This document shows, piece by piece, positions 29,221 through 37,573 of a stretch of DNA of 64,000 nucleotides (its first letter is position 1; every line of letters begins with the position of its first letter). A model generated the notes under the pieces. It was not told where the DNA came from. It did not search any database and worked only from the letters and a program-made list of their open reading frames with translations. This DNA comes from Mycobacterium sp. IS-1496 (GTDB lineage Bacteria; Actinomycetota; Actinomycetes; Mycobacteriales; Mycobacteriaceae): positions 248,001-312,000 of the forward strand of contig NZ_LQIU01000012.1 in the NCBI RefSeq assembly GCF_001499995.1. The letters run 5' to 3'. A program made the translations under genes and the position numbers.

Positions 29221-29273
29221 GCATTCCCGTGACCTTGATCGAGGGTGGCGGCGCGAATCCTCCGCGCAGTGCT

Positions 29274-29279
29274 TAGGAT
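29274..29279 (+). promoter_or_regulatory. -10 element TAGGAT for the cobalt-transport operon
   Basis: TAGGAT predicts transcription starting near 29286, right at the 5' edge of the cobalamin riboswitch. Confidence 0.4.
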
Positions 29280-29285
29280 GTGCGA

Positions 29286-29402
29286 TGTAATCGGCAGGCG
29301 AAGGAATCTGGTGGGAATCCAGAACGGTCGCGCCACTGTGAGAGTCAGACCCGACGCCTGCTTCACTCCACTCGGGACGCGGAATCCCGGAAAGGACCCC
29401 TG
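29286..29402 (+). ncRNA. cobalamin (AdoCbl) riboswitch
   Basis: The core of the B12 riboswitch is readable: GAATCTGGTGGGAATCCAG followed by CGCGCCACTGTG, the conserved GGTGnGAATCC and CCGCCACTG-like blocks. Long-range pairing is given by GCAGGCG (29294-29300) with CGCCTGC (29355-29361). Downstream, CGGGA and TCCCG can form a small hairpin just before the GGAAAGGA ribosome binding site. Cobalamin binding is therefore expected to reduce translation of cbtB. It lies directly upstream of cbtB-cbtA, the usual context. Confidence 0.93.
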
Positions 29403-29621
29403 ATGACGTCACCACAAGCCCGCAAGACCCGGGTACCGGCCATCGACCTGTCGGCCACCCGCGCCGCGGTCTGGCTGTCGGCCACCGCGTTCCTTGCGCT
29501 GCTGGTGCTCTACTTCCTCGGCTTCGACCAGGGGGCGACGTCGGTCTTCGGCGCCGACAACACCGCGATCCACGAGTTCATCCACGACGCTCGCCATCTC
29601 CTCGGCTTCCCCTGCCACTGA
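29403..29621 (+). CDS. cbtB: CbtB-type cobalt transporter small subunit
   Basis: A 72-residue protein with one membrane helix (SATRAAVWLSATAFLALLVL) and a His-containing C-terminus (HEFIHDARHLLGFPCH), the CbtB signature thought to bind cobalt. ATG 29403 follows GGAAAGGA and lies just after the riboswitch. CbtAB systems are predicted B12-regulated cobalt importers. It pairs with cbtA 28 bp downstream. Confidence 0.9.
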   Translation: MTSPQARKTRVPAIDLSATRAAVWLSATAFLALLVLYFLGFDQGATSVFGADNTAIHEFIHDARHLLGFPCH

Positions 29622-29649
29622 CCCACGGGCAGAGGACAGACAAGTCAAC

Positions 29650-30444
29650 ATGGAGAAACAGATCATCGGGCGCGGCGTGCTGGCCGGTGCCCTCGCGGCC
29701 GTCGTCGCCTTCGTTTTCGCACGGATTTTCGTCGAACCCGTCATCGACCGGGCCATCGAGTACGAAGACGGCATCGGCGCAGCCCACCAGGCCCTCGAAC
29801 ATGCGGGACACGGCCACAGCCACGGCGACGACGGCGGCGGGTTCTCCCGTGCCATCCAGATGAACGTCGGCCTGGGCTTCGGCATGCTCGCGTTCTGCGT
29901 GGCGATGGGCGCGCTGTTCGCGATCGTGTTCGCGGTCGCCTACGGGCGGGTCGGCGACGTCTCGGCGCGCCTGCTGTCGCTGTACGTTGCCGGCGGCATG
30001 CTGCTGAGCCTCTACGTCGTGCCGTCGCTGAAGTACCCGGCCAGCCCGCCCGCGCTCAGCCTCGACGAGACCCTGCGCCAGCGGACGCTGCTCTACCTGC
30101 TGATGGTCGTCGTGTCGGCCGCACTCCTGGTGGGCGCCGTGTACCTCGGCCGTCGACTACAGGAGCGGCTCGGCACCTGGAACGCCACGCTGGCGGGCGC
30201 CGGTGCCTACGTGCTGGCCGCCGCGGTGCTGATGCTCATCCTGCCCACCATCGACGAGACCCCCGGTCCGCTGCGTGACGACGCCGGGGCGATCGTCTAC
30301 GAGGGATTCCCGGCCGACGTGCTCTACGACTTCCGGCTGTACTCGCTGGGCACGCAGATCGTGATGTGGGCGACGATCGCGCTGGTGTTCGCACCGCTGG
30401 CGTCGCGTCTGCTCGACGGCCGGCGCGAGGTCCTCCGGACGTGA
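29650..30444 (+). CDS. cbtA: CbtA-type cobalt transporter subunit
   Basis: A 264-residue membrane protein with five to six predicted helices. After the first helix (GRGVLAGALAAVVAFVFARIF) a His/Asp-rich loop HAGHGHSHGDDGGG probably binds metal. Family features include IGAAHQALEHAG and the long final helices with DFRLYSLGTQIVMWATIALVF. Under control of the upstream cobalamin riboswitch it should import cobalt for B12 synthesis when B12 is low. Confidence 0.9.
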   Translation: MEKQIIGRGVLAGALAAVVAFVFARIFVEPVIDRAIEYEDGIGAAHQALEHAGHGHSHGDDGGGFSRAIQMNVGLGFGMLAFCVAMGALFAIVFAVAYGRVGDVSARLLSLYVAGGMLLSLYVVPSLKYPASPPALSLDETLRQRTLLYLLMVVVSAALLVGAVYLGRRLQERLGTWNATLAGAGAYVLAAAVLMLILPTIDETPGPLRDDAGAIVYEGFPADVLYDFRLYSLGTQIVMWATIALVFAPLASRLLDGRREVLRT

Positions 30445-30992
30445 GCGAGATCGTCCGGCTGACACTGGTGTCGCATGCGATGACCGACGCCGTGTCGGCC
30501 GGACGATTCCCCACCGACGAACCGCTGAACGCGCAGGGACACCGCCAGGCCGACGCCTGCGTCGAACTCGGGTCGACCGACACCGCGTACTGCGGGCCGG
30601 AGAAGCGGACCAGGCAGACCGCCGAACTGCTCGGCGTCCACGCGGTCGTCGAACCGCTGCTCGCCGATCTGGACTGCGGCCGGTGGCGCGGTGACGTGCT
30701 GGGCGGTGTCGATCCCGCCGAACTCGCGATCTGGCTCACCGACCCCGCCCAGGCGCCGCACGGCGGGGAGACGGTGATCCAGGTGATCGAGCGGGTGCGC
30801 CGGTGGATGGACTCGCTGGCCGGCCGGCGGGGCAGGGTCGTCGCCGTCACCCATCCCGCGGTCGTGCGTGCGGCGATCCTGGTGGCGCTCGACGCCCCGG
30901 CCAGATCGTTCTGGCGGATCGACGTGGCGCCGGTGAGCCGGACGGTGCTGCACTTCCGCGCGCACGCGTGGACGTTGCGCACCCCCCTTTGA
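30441..30992 (+). CDS. histidine-phosphatase-family protein, CobC-like but motif-degenerate
   Basis: A 183-residue phosphoglycerate-mutase-fold protein. GTG 30441 overlaps cbtA by 4 bp (GTGA), so it is the third gene of the riboswitch operon. In such operons this family is often annotated as alpha-ribazole phosphatase (CobC). However, the active-site RHG motif reads S-H-A here (LTLVSHAMTDA), so the catalytic arginine is replaced by Ser. The second histidine (VVAVTHPAVVRAAI) and the PHGGET region are kept. It may be a non-canonical phosphatase or a binding protein. Confidence 0.75.
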   Translation: MSEIVRLTLVSHAMTDAVSAGRFPTDEPLNAQGHRQADACVELGSTDTAYCGPEKRTRQTAELLGVHAVVEPLLADLDCGRWRGDVLGGVDPAELAIWLTDPAQAPHGGETVIQVIERVRRWMDSLAGRRGRVVAVTHPAVVRAAILVALDAPARSFWRIDVAPVSRTVLHFRAHAWTLRTPL

Positions 30993-31014
30993 CCGGCGCG
31001 CGTGGGCTGCGCGG

Positions 31015-32355
31015 CTAATCCGCGACCGGCACCATCGCGAACGTCTGGTGCACGATCGACAGCAGCCATCGCGCCGCGGTCCGGCTGCGGTACCGGGGCC
31101 AGTTGAGCTGGAAGCTCACCACCCACGCCTGGCCGGTGTGGTCGACGGCGTACCAGCTGAACGTCAGATCGCCGGGCAGGTTGCCGCCCTTGGCGCCGAT
31201 GTACGGCCACTTCGCGCGGTCGAGGTCCACCCCGGGGATGGCCGACAAGATGTCCCTGACGGGTGCGGCCTCGCCGACGGCGGCGGCCTGCAGGGCGGCG
31301 TGGACGCGGCAGATGTCCGACGCGCTGCCGTACCATTCGGCGCCGTAATCGGACGCCGGGGTGTGCGTGCGGGTCGGGTCGGGTTCGTACGGACGCGAAT
31401 CGGTCTGCTCGAGCAGCGCGGCGCGACCGGCGCGGTCGGCCTTCTTCCACTGTTCGCGCAGATCCGGCTCACCCCAGCCGACCGAGAACATCTCGTGCAT
31501 GGTCGGGAACGGCGTCATGCTGGCCGGATCGTGGTGACCGGCGGCCACCAGCGCCCGCTCCACCGCACCCGGGCCGAGACGCTCGATCAACAGGTCGGTG
31601 GCCATGTTGTCGCTGGCGGAGATCATCTGTTGGGCCGCCTCGCGGACCGAGACGGTCGCACCGGGCGGCAGTTCCTCGAGGCCGGCCGATCCGACGGCCT
31701 TCGCGCGCTCGGTGATCGTGAGCCGGTCGTCCCAGTCCACGCCGCCGTCCGTGACGGCCTGGGCCACGGCGAGCAGCACGTAGAGCTTGAAGATCGACGC
31801 CAGCGGCAGCGACATCTCGGTGTTGGTGCCCGCCACCTTCTGGCACTTGCCGATCGGTCCGCCCTGGCCGACCCGCGACACCTGGTAGGAGTAGCGCGCG
31901 CCGGAGGCGCCCAGCACCGCGTCGATGTCGGCCCACTTCTCGATCATCGGCGGGCGCAGCGTCACGTCGAACCGGTCGACCAGACCGTTGTCGTCGGTGC
32001 GCAACTCGATGTCCTGCTCGGCGCCGTAGGGGGTCTTGACGTGCAGGGTCGCGGTGCCGGCACGGATGTCCACGCCGGTGACGGTGATCGGGCGATCCCA
32101 CCACAGGTTGCCCATGGCGTCGATGATCTCGTCGACCTGGTCCTCGACGGCCATCGTGCGCACGTTGACGTCACCGATGGGCCAGTCGGAGTTGACCATG
32201 TCCATGGTCTGCTTGGCGCGCAGGCCCTGTGGCGTACTGGTACCGATGTGCGCGCCGTAGGCGGCGTCGGCCGGAGCGGTGCTGTCCTCACCGCATCCGG
32301 ACACTGAGGAGACGACGAGCGCGGCAGCAGTCACCAGGCCGGCCACCCGGCGCAC
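31015..32355 (-). CDS. lpqF: lipoprotein LpqF, beta-lactamase-like fold
   Basis: A 446-residue lipoprotein. GTG 32355 gives a signal peptide MRRVAGLVTAAALVVSSVSG followed by lipobox C21. An N-terminal NTF2-like region (about residues 30-150) precedes a class A beta-lactamase/transpeptidase-like domain with SxxK in LASIFKLYVLL, SDN in ISASDNMATDLLIERLG, and KGG in GAKGGNLPGDL. It corresponds to Rv3593. The motifs are intact, so a serine hydrolase acting on cell-wall peptide is possible, but no activity is established. It is 13 nt downstream of mhuD in one operon. Confidence 0.9.
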   Translation of the reverse strand: MRRVAGLVTAAALVVSSVSGCGEDSTAPADAAYGAHIGTSTPQGLRAKQTMDMVNSDWPIGDVNVRTMAVEDQVDEIIDAMGNLWWDRPITVTGVDIRAGTATLHVKTPYGAEQDIELRTDDNGLVDRFDVTLRPPMIEKWADIDAVLGASGARYSYQVSRVGQGGPIGKCQKVAGTNTEMSLPLASIFKLYVLLAVAQAVTDGGVDWDDRLTITERAKAVGSAGLEELPPGATVSVREAAQQMISASDNMATDLLIERLGPGAVERALVAAGHHDPASMTPFPTMHEMFSVGWGEPDLREQWKKADRAGRAALLEQTDSRPYEPDPTRTHTPASDYGAEWYGSASDICRVHAALQAAAVGEAAPVRDILSAIPGVDLDRAKWPYIGAKGGNLPGDLTFSWYAVDHTGQAWVVSFQLNWPRYRSRTAARWLLSIVHQTFAMVPVAD

Positions 32356-32368
32356 TGTCCGCGTCGCG

Positions 32369-32698
32369 TCAGGCCTTCTCGCCGGACCCCGCAACGTCGA
32401 GCACGACCTCGAACTCCAGCAGCGAGGCGCCGGTGGCGACCGGGTTGGCGGCCTGACCCTTGTGCGCCTCGATCGCCGGGCCGGTCGCCCACGCCTGGAA
32501 CGCCTCCTCGGTCTCCCACTGCGTGACGACGAAGTAGCGGTTCTCGCCCTTGACGGGCCGCAACAGCTGGAAGCCGAGGAAGCCGGGCTGATTGTCCACG
32601 GCATGCGCGCGGTGCGCGAAGCGCTTCTCCAGTTCCGGGCCGGCGTCCGGCGGAACCTCGATTGCGTTGATCTTCACCACAGGGTTCTGGCTGGGCAT
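32369..32698 (-). CDS. mhuD: heme-degrading monooxygenase MhuD
   Basis: A 109-residue antibiotic-biosynthesis-monooxygenase-fold dimer. M. tuberculosis MhuD (Rv3592) opens heme to mycobilin and releases iron without CO. The residues needed are present: N11 in VVKINAIEV, W70 in AFQAWATG, and the heme ligand H79 in IEAHKG. The protein is four residues longer at the N-terminus than the M. tuberculosis enzyme. ATG 32698 is supported by a leaderless -10. The co-transcribed lpqF matches the M. tuberculosis order. Confidence 0.95.
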   Translation of the reverse strand: MPSQNPVVKINAIEVPPDAGPELEKRFAHRAHAVDNQPGFLGFQLLRPVKGENRYFVVTQWETEEAFQAWATGPAIEAHKGQAANPVATGASLLEFEVVLDVAGSGEKA

Positions 32699-32704
32699 GC
32701 GGTC

Positions 32705-32710
32705 AGGTTA
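32705..32710 (-). promoter_or_regulatory. -10 element TAACCT, leaderless mhuD
   Basis: On the minus strand TAACCT, 6 nt, then ATG 32698; no ribosome binding site is present. Confidence 0.55.
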
Positions 32711-32736
32711 CCGCTTGGGCTGGGCAAGATGAGCAC

Positions 32737-33579
32737 ATGGACTCCCCACTGTTGACCCCCGGGGGCGGCCCCCGTCTGATCGTCAGGGGTGACCCCCGTC
32801 TGATCGCCAGGGGTGGCCCCCGTCCGATCGCCAGGGGTGGCGACGGCGCACCCCTGGTGCTGGTGCACGGCCTGATGGGACGCGGCACCACCTGGGGGCG
32901 TCAGCTTCCGTGGCTCTCGCGCCTCGGCACGGTCTACACCTACGACGCGCCGTGGCACCGCGGCCGCGACGTGGTGGAGCCCCATCCGATCAGCACAGAG
33001 CACTTCGTGGCCGAACTCGCCGGTGCGGTCGAACGCCTCGGCTGCCCCGCCACGCTGATCGGACATTCGATGGGCGGGCTGCACGCGTGGTGTCTGGCGG
33101 CGGCCCGGCCCGATCTGGTGACCGCGGTGGTGGTCGAGGACATGGCGCCGGACTTCCGCGGCCGGACCACCGGGCCGTGGGAGCCGTGGCTGCACGCGCT
33201 GCCGGAGGAGTTCGAGACCGAACAGCAGGTGTTCGCCGAGTTCGGCCCGATCGCGGGGCGCTACTTCCTCGAGGCGTTCGACCGCACCGCGACCGGGTGG
33301 CGGCTGCACGGGCGGCGGCGCCACTGGATCGACATCGCCGCCGAATGGGGGCTGCGGGACTACTGGCGGCAGTGGCAGCAGGTGCGGGTCCCGGCCCTGC
33401 TGCTGGAGGCGGGCAACTCCGTCACGCCGCCGGGGCAGATGGGTCGCATGGCCGAGACCGGCTGGCGGACAACATATCTGCGAGTTCCCGACGCGGGACA
33501 CCTGATCCACGACGAGCAGCCGGAGGTCTATCGCGGCGCCGTCGAGGCCTTCCTAGCGACGCTCGCCCAGGGCGCCTGA
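32737..33579 (+). CDS. alpha/beta hydrolase with repeat-extended N-terminus
   Basis: A 280-residue alpha/beta hydrolase corresponding by position to Rv3591c. The core has VLVHGLMGRGTTWGRQLPWL, the nucleophile elbow IGHSMGGLHAWC with catalytic Ser, and the catalytic His in VPDAGHLIHDEQPE. Residues 11-34 are three imperfect copies of an 8-residue unit (GPRLIVRG / DPRLIARG / GPRPIARG) from an in-frame 24-bp DNA repeat, which extends the strand before the first core motif. Substrate unknown. The 3' end overlaps the convergent small gene by 27 bp. Confidence 0.87.
   Translation: MDSPLLTPGGGPRLIVRGDPRLIARGGPRPIARGGDGAPLVLVHGLMGRGTTWGRQLPWLSRLGTVYTYDAPWHRGRDVVEPHPISTEHFVAELAGAVERLGCPATLIGHSMGGLHAWCLAAARPDLVTAVVVEDMAPDFRGRTTGPWEPWLHALPEEFETEQQVFAEFGPIAGRYFLEAFDRTATGWRLHGRRRHWIDIAAEWGLRDYWRQWQQVRVPALLLEAGNSVTPPGQMGRMAETGWRTTYLRVPDAGHLIHDEQPEVYRGAVEAFLATLAQGA
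32767..32838. repeat. in-frame 24-bp tandem repeat, 3 copies
   Basis: Units at 32767-32790, 32791-32814 and 32815-32838 share CCCCCGTCTGATCG and CAGGGGT with two or three substitutions each. The period is a multiple of three, so the hydrolase frame is kept. Confidence 0.92.
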
Positions 33580-33816
33580 GGCCGGCCACACCGGGTGTTC
33601 CTCGAACCGGGTGCGGATCGCGTCGAGTTCGTGCTGGACGCGGTAGGTGTCGCGGTCCTCGTCGCGGCGGCTGTCGAATCGCCCTGCCATCGGCGCCCAC
33701 ACGCGGAACTGGTCGAGATCCCAGCGCAGGACACCGGCCCGGCGCGCCGTCCAGATCAGCACGGCGGTCAGGGCGAACGGACTCGACACGGCAAGTGAGA
33801 TCAGTGCTGTACTCAT
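33553..33816 (-). CDS. small membrane protein
   Basis: An 87-residue protein. ATG 33816 gives one N-terminal membrane helix (STALISLAVSSPFALTAVLIW) followed by a basic, arginine- and aspartate-rich cytoplasmic region of about 60 residues with RFDSRRDEDRDTYRVQHELD. The codon pattern is coding-like in this frame, and the topology is sensible, so I take it as real. No family is recognised. It is divergent from the GlxA-type regulator and convergent with the hydrolase. Confidence 0.6.
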   Translation of the reverse strand: MSTALISLAVSSPFALTAVLIWTARRAGVLRWDLDQFRVWAPMAGRFDSRRDEDRDTYRVQHELDAIRTRFEEHPVWPASGALGERR

Positions 33817-33875
33817 GGCAGTTATCTTTCGACTGGACACATCCCGCCAACAGTGGCAGCACTGCCGTCTTGCGC

Positions 33876-33881
33876 TAATAT
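33876..33881 (+). promoter_or_regulatory. -10 element TAATAT, leaderless regulator gene
   Basis: TAATAT, 6 nt, then ATG 33888, the most canonical -10 among the leaderless candidates in the window. Confidence 0.6.
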
Positions 33882-33887
33882 GCTGCC

Positions 33888-34868
33888 ATGGCGTTGAAAA
33901 GCGTATCGACACTGGTGCTCGACGGTCTAGCGGTTTTCGAGTTCGGCGTCATCTGCGAGGTTTTCGGTATCGACCGCTCCGCGGACGGCGTCCCCAATTT
34001 CGACTTCAAGGTCTGCGGACCGGTGGCGGGCGAACCCGTGCGCACGACGATCGGCGCGCACCTCACCCCGCAACACGACTTCGACGATCTGCTCGGCGCG
34101 GACCTGGTCGCCGTACCCGCGATCGCGTCGGGCAAGAACGGTTATCCGCCCGAGGCGCTGGAGGTGCTGCGCGAGGCGGCCGCGCGGGGTTCGATCATCC
34201 TGACGGTCTGCTCAGGGGCCTTCGTCGTCGGCGCCGCGGGATTGCTCGACGGCAGGCCGTGTACGACGCACTGGATGTACGCCGATCTGCTCGCGCGGAT
34301 GTACCCCACCGCCCGCGTCGACCGCAACGTGCTGTTCGTCGACGACGGCAACTTGATCACCAGTGCGGGCACCGCGGCCGGGATCGACGCCTGCCTGCAC
34401 CTGGTCCGGCGCGAACTGGGCAGCGAGGTCACCAACCGGATCGCCCGCCGGATGGTGGTGCCACCGCAGCGTGACGGCGGCCAGCGCCAGTACATCGAAC
34501 AGCCGATCCCGGTCAGGTGTTCGGAACGCTTTGCGCCGCACCTGGATTGGATCGTGGCCAATCTCGACAAACCGCACACCGTCAGCACGCTCGCCCGCCG
34601 GGCGAACATGTCGGCGCGCACCTTCGCCCGCCGCTTCGTCGAGGAGACCGGCACCACCCCCATGCAGTGGGTCACCGATCAGCGGGTGCTCTACGCGCGC
34701 CGGATGCTCGAGGAGAGCGATCTCGACATCGACCGCATCGCCGAGCGGTCCGGGTTCGGTACGGCCACGCTGCTGCGCCACCATTTCCGACGGATCATCG
34801 GGGTGACGCCCACCGATTACCGCAGGCGGTTCTGCTGCAACGACACCGAGGCCGAGCAGACGGCCTGA
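33888..34868 (+). CDS. GlxA-family transcriptional regulator (DJ-1/PfpI plus AraC HTH)
   Basis: A 326-residue regulator. The N-terminal DJ-1/PfpI-like domain (about residues 5-175) has the cysteine elbow LTVCSGAFVVGAAGLLDGRP and TTHWMYADLL. The C-terminal AraC/XylS domain (about 215-315) has two helix-turn-helix units, TVSTLARRANMSARTFARRF and IDRIAERSGFGTATLLRHHF, and ends GVTPTDYRRRF. Such proteins sense small metabolites through the DJ-1 domain. No obvious target operon is adjacent; the downstream methyltransferase is on the other strand. Confidence 0.92.
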   Translation: MALKSVSTLVLDGLAVFEFGVICEVFGIDRSADGVPNFDFKVCGPVAGEPVRTTIGAHLTPQHDFDDLLGADLVAVPAIASGKNGYPPEALEVLREAAARGSIILTVCSGAFVVGAAGLLDGRPCTTHWMYADLLARMYPTARVDRNVLFVDDGNLITSAGTAAGIDACLHLVRRELGSEVTNRIARRMVVPPQRDGGQRQYIEQPIPVRCSERFAPHLDWIVANLDKPHTVSTLARRANMSARTFARRFVEETGTTPMQWVTDQRVLYARRMLEESDLDIDRIAERSGFGTATLLRHHFRRIIGVTPTDYRRRFCCNDTEAEQTA

Positions 34869-34875
34869 CGGCGAA

Positions 34876-35559
34876 TCACTCGGGTGCGCGCCGCCCGGCG
34901 ATCATGACGAGCGGGGAGTCGGGGATGCGGCCCACTTCTGCGTCGACGAGGTCGACACCGTCGGCCAGGGCGCGCGCGTCGTCGAGATCGATCGACCGGC
35001 CGGCGATCCACGTGCGGAACACCGCCAGGTTCGGACCGTCGAGGAAGCGGGGGAACTTGTAGTGCTTGATGAAGTTCGCCGAATCGTCGAAGGTCGCGCT
35101 GCGGTCGGCGTCGGTGACCAGAAGCGGGCCGCCCGGCTTGAGCACCCGCACGCACTCGGCCATCCCGGTCTCGCGTGATGTCCAGTGCTTGACGGAGCCG
35201 TAGCTGATCACGCCGTCGAAACTGCGGTCGGCGAACGCCAGCTTCGTCGCGTCGCCGTGCTGGAAGGTGACCCGGTCGCCGTAGTCGCGCAGTCGCTTTC
35301 GCGAGCGCTTGAGCTGCGGTTCGGACAGGTCGATCCCGATGATCGTCAGATCCGGGCGCTGATCGGCCAGGTACTGGGTGAACAGGCCACCGCCCGAGCC
35401 GACGTCGAGGATGTGCGCGTTCTGCGGCAGCAGGTTCAGGAACTTCTCGTCGATGATGGCGCGCGACCGGTACACCGACGGTGCGACCACCGCCTCGTAC
35501 ATCAGCGCGTGCGCCGACGAGTACGTCGCGGTGATGTGATTGAACGGCGCCACTGCCAC
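34876..35559 (-). CDS. class I SAM-dependent methyltransferase
   Basis: A 227-residue methyltransferase. Motif I is ILDVGSGGGLFTQYLAD, followed by IIGIDLSEPQLKRS, VTFQHGDATKLAFADRSFDGV and a VLKPGGPLLVTD strand. GTG 35559 has AAGGAG at good spacing. The pattern is that of UbiE/phospholipid-type small-molecule methyltransferases. The substrate cannot be deduced from neighbours. Confidence 0.88.
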   Translation of the reverse strand: MAVAPFNHITATYSSAHALMYEAVVAPSVYRSRAIIDEKFLNLLPQNAHILDVGSGGGLFTQYLADQRPDLTIIGIDLSEPQLKRSRKRLRDYGDRVTFQHGDATKLAFADRSFDGVISYGSVKHWTSRETGMAECVRVLKPGGPLLVTDADRSATFDDSANFIKHYKFPRFLDGPNLAVFRTWIAGRSIDLDDARALADGVDLVDAEVGRIPDSPLVMIAGRRAPE

Positions 35560-35641
35560 GGGACGGCTCCTTCGTTTTGCTGGCGAACGAGGTTCTTCTT
35601 ACTCCACGCGCCTGGCGGTGTCGAGCGCTGGCTAACTCAGG

Positions 35642-37513
35642 TCAACCGAACTCCGGCCGGCCGGCGGTGTCGTCGCGCAGCGCGTCGACGACGATGTGCC
35701 CCTCGCGGAACAGCGCCTCCATCGCCGCGCCGTCGACCGGACGGGACAGCATGAAGCCCTGCGCGCGGGGGCAGCCCAGTTCCAGCAGGGTCTTGGCGGC
35801 CGCGACGGTCTCGACGCCCTCGGCGACCACTTCGAGTTCGAACGCGTCGGCCAAGGCCAGGATGGCCCGCACGATCGCCAGGTCGCCCGGACTGCTGCCC
35901 AGGTCGCGCACGAAACTGCGGTCGATCTTCACGGTGTCGACGGGAAGCGACTTCAGGTGTGTGAGAACGCTGTAGCCCGTGCCGAAGTCGTCGATCGCGA
36001 TGCGCACGCCGACCTCTTTGAGCGCCGCCAGCGTGTGCCGGGTGGCCTCGATGTCCTGCACCACGACGCTCTCGGTGATCTCGAGGCACACCGCGGATCC
36101 GTCCACCCCGAACTCGTCGAGGGTGCCGGCGACGGTCGCCGCGAAACCGTCCGAGACCAGTTGCACCGGTGAGACATTGATGCGCAGGATCGCGTCCCCG
36201 GCGGTGCGGCGCGAGCGCCAGCGGGCGAAGTCGGCGCATGCCGAGCGCATCACCAGACGGCCGAGTTTGCCTGCGAGGTTGATGGATTCGGCGACTCCGA
36301 TGAACGACTCGGGCAGCAGCAGCCCCCGCGTCGGATGCCGCCAGCGGACCAACGCCTCGGTGCCGAGCACCTTCCCGGTGCGCATGTCGACCTCGGGCAG
36401 GTAGTGCAGGACCAGCGCACTGCTGGCCTCGTCTATCACGCCTTCGAGGTGCAGCTCGATGTCGTTGCGGATGGCGTGCTGCGACGCCATCTCCGTGGTG
36501 AACACCGCGGTCTTGCTGCCGCCGGTGCTCTTCGCCGACAGCGCGGCCTGATCGGCGCGGCGCAGCAGGTCCGAGGTGGTGTCGTCCCCGGGGGTTCCGA
36601 CGGCGACACCGATACTGACCGTGCGAGCGAGCATCTCGCCGTCGATCACCACCCTGCGCTGCAGCCAGGTCTGCAGCCGGCGGGCGAAGCTCTCGACCGT
36701 CCGCACGTCCATCGGCTCGTCGGGCACCACCACGAACTCGTCACCGCCGACACGGGCAATCACGGCGGGTTTCTCGGTTCCGGCCCGCAACCGCTCGGCG
36801 AACATCTTGATGAACTGGTCGCCGGCGCTGTGTCCCAGATAGTCGTTGACGGTCTTGAGGCGGTCGAGGTCGAGGAAGAGCACCGACACCGGACCGGGCT
36901 GCCCCTCGGCGAGCCGGGCGTCGAGGTGGGCCATCAGCGCCCGGCGGTTGAGCAGTCCGGACAGGTCGTCGTGTTCGGCGAGGTACTGGAGCTGTTCCTC
37001 GGCGGCGATGCGGGCCTGCAGCTGGGCGAACAGGGTCGCGATCGCCTGCAGCGCGTTGAGCTCCTCCGGGGTCCACTCGCGGTCGCCGGTCTTGATGAAG
37101 CCGAGGATGCCCGAGGTGATGTCGCCCGACAGCAGCGGGACACAGGCCATCGACACCGACGGCACACCGGTGCCCTCCTCGATGCGGCGCTGATAGTCAT
37201 CGTTGGTCGGCTCGGGACGCACGATCAACGGTGTCTTGAGGTATTCGGCCTGCCGGAAGACCGGGTCGGCCTCGGAGAAATAGATCACCCCGATCGGATC
37301 CGGATCCGGGAAGGGATCGCGGATCGGCCACTCGGCCACCAGCCTGGTGGCCTTGATGGTGTGGTCGTTGTGACGCAGGAAGCTGAAGTCCACGCCCAGA
37401 TGGGCGACGACGTCGGCGAGGACCCGGGTGCAGCTGTCGACCACGTTGGTGGCGGTGGCCGCCATCAACTCCGCGGCCGCCGCGGTGACGACCTGATCCA
37501 GGCTCCGGGTCAT
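35642..37513 (-). CDS. GAF-GGDEF-EAL cyclic-di-GMP turnover enzyme
   Basis: A 623-residue cytoplasmic protein with GAF (about 10-170), GGDEF (about 180-340) and EAL (about 355-615) domains. This matches the length and layout of the mycobacterial bifunctional cyclase/phosphodiesterase (Rv1354c, DcpA). The active-site GGDEF is intact at 256-260 (RVGGDEFVV), and E386-A-L388 lies in GTEALVRWRHP, with DDFGTGYS and EGVET also kept. The RxxD inhibition site expected just before GGDEF is not present. Both cyclase and phosphodiesterase activity are therefore possible. ATG 37513 is supported by a leaderless -10. Confidence 0.93.
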   Translation of the reverse strand: MTRSLDQVVTAAAAELMAATATNVVDSCTRVLADVVAHLGVDFSFLRHNDHTIKATRLVAEWPIRDPFPDPDPIGVIYFSEADPVFRQAEYLKTPLIVRPEPTNDDYQRRIEEGTGVPSVSMACVPLLSGDITSGILGFIKTGDREWTPEELNALQAIATLFAQLQARIAAEEQLQYLAEHDDLSGLLNRRALMAHLDARLAEGQPGPVSVLFLDLDRLKTVNDYLGHSAGDQFIKMFAERLRAGTEKPAVIARVGGDEFVVVPDEPMDVRTVESFARRLQTWLQRRVVIDGEMLARTVSIGVAVGTPGDDTTSDLLRRADQAALSAKSTGGSKTAVFTTEMASQHAIRNDIELHLEGVIDEASSALVLHYLPEVDMRTGKVLGTEALVRWRHPTRGLLLPESFIGVAESINLAGKLGRLVMRSACADFARWRSRRTAGDAILRINVSPVQLVSDGFAATVAGTLDEFGVDGSAVCLEITESVVVQDIEATRHTLAALKEVGVRIAIDDFGTGYSVLTHLKSLPVDTVKIDRSFVRDLGSSPGDLAIVRAILALADAFELEVVAEGVETVAAAKTLLELGCPRAQGFMLSRPVDGAAMEALFREGHIVVDALRDDTAGRPEFG

Positions 37514-37519
37514 GTGCTC

Positions 37520-37525
37520 ACGGTA
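37520..37525 (-). promoter_or_regulatory. -10 element TACCGT, leaderless GGDEF-EAL gene
   Basis: On the minus strand TACCGT, 6 nt, then ATG 37513. Confidence 0.5.
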
Positions 37526-37573
37526 TCCCGCAAGACGTTCACCGGGTGGGTGACCATGCTGGTACGGCCGTGT

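Noticed and set aside
29280..29402. GTG 29280 as the cbtB start
   Set aside because: It would translate through the cobalamin riboswitch; ATG 29403 has a ribosome binding site and gives the normal CbtB length.
33422..33862. 146-codon minus-strand frame overlapping the hydrolase and small membrane protein
   Set aside because: It is a shifted frame of the 87-residue membrane protein region and an antisense shadow of the hydrolase; no start signal.
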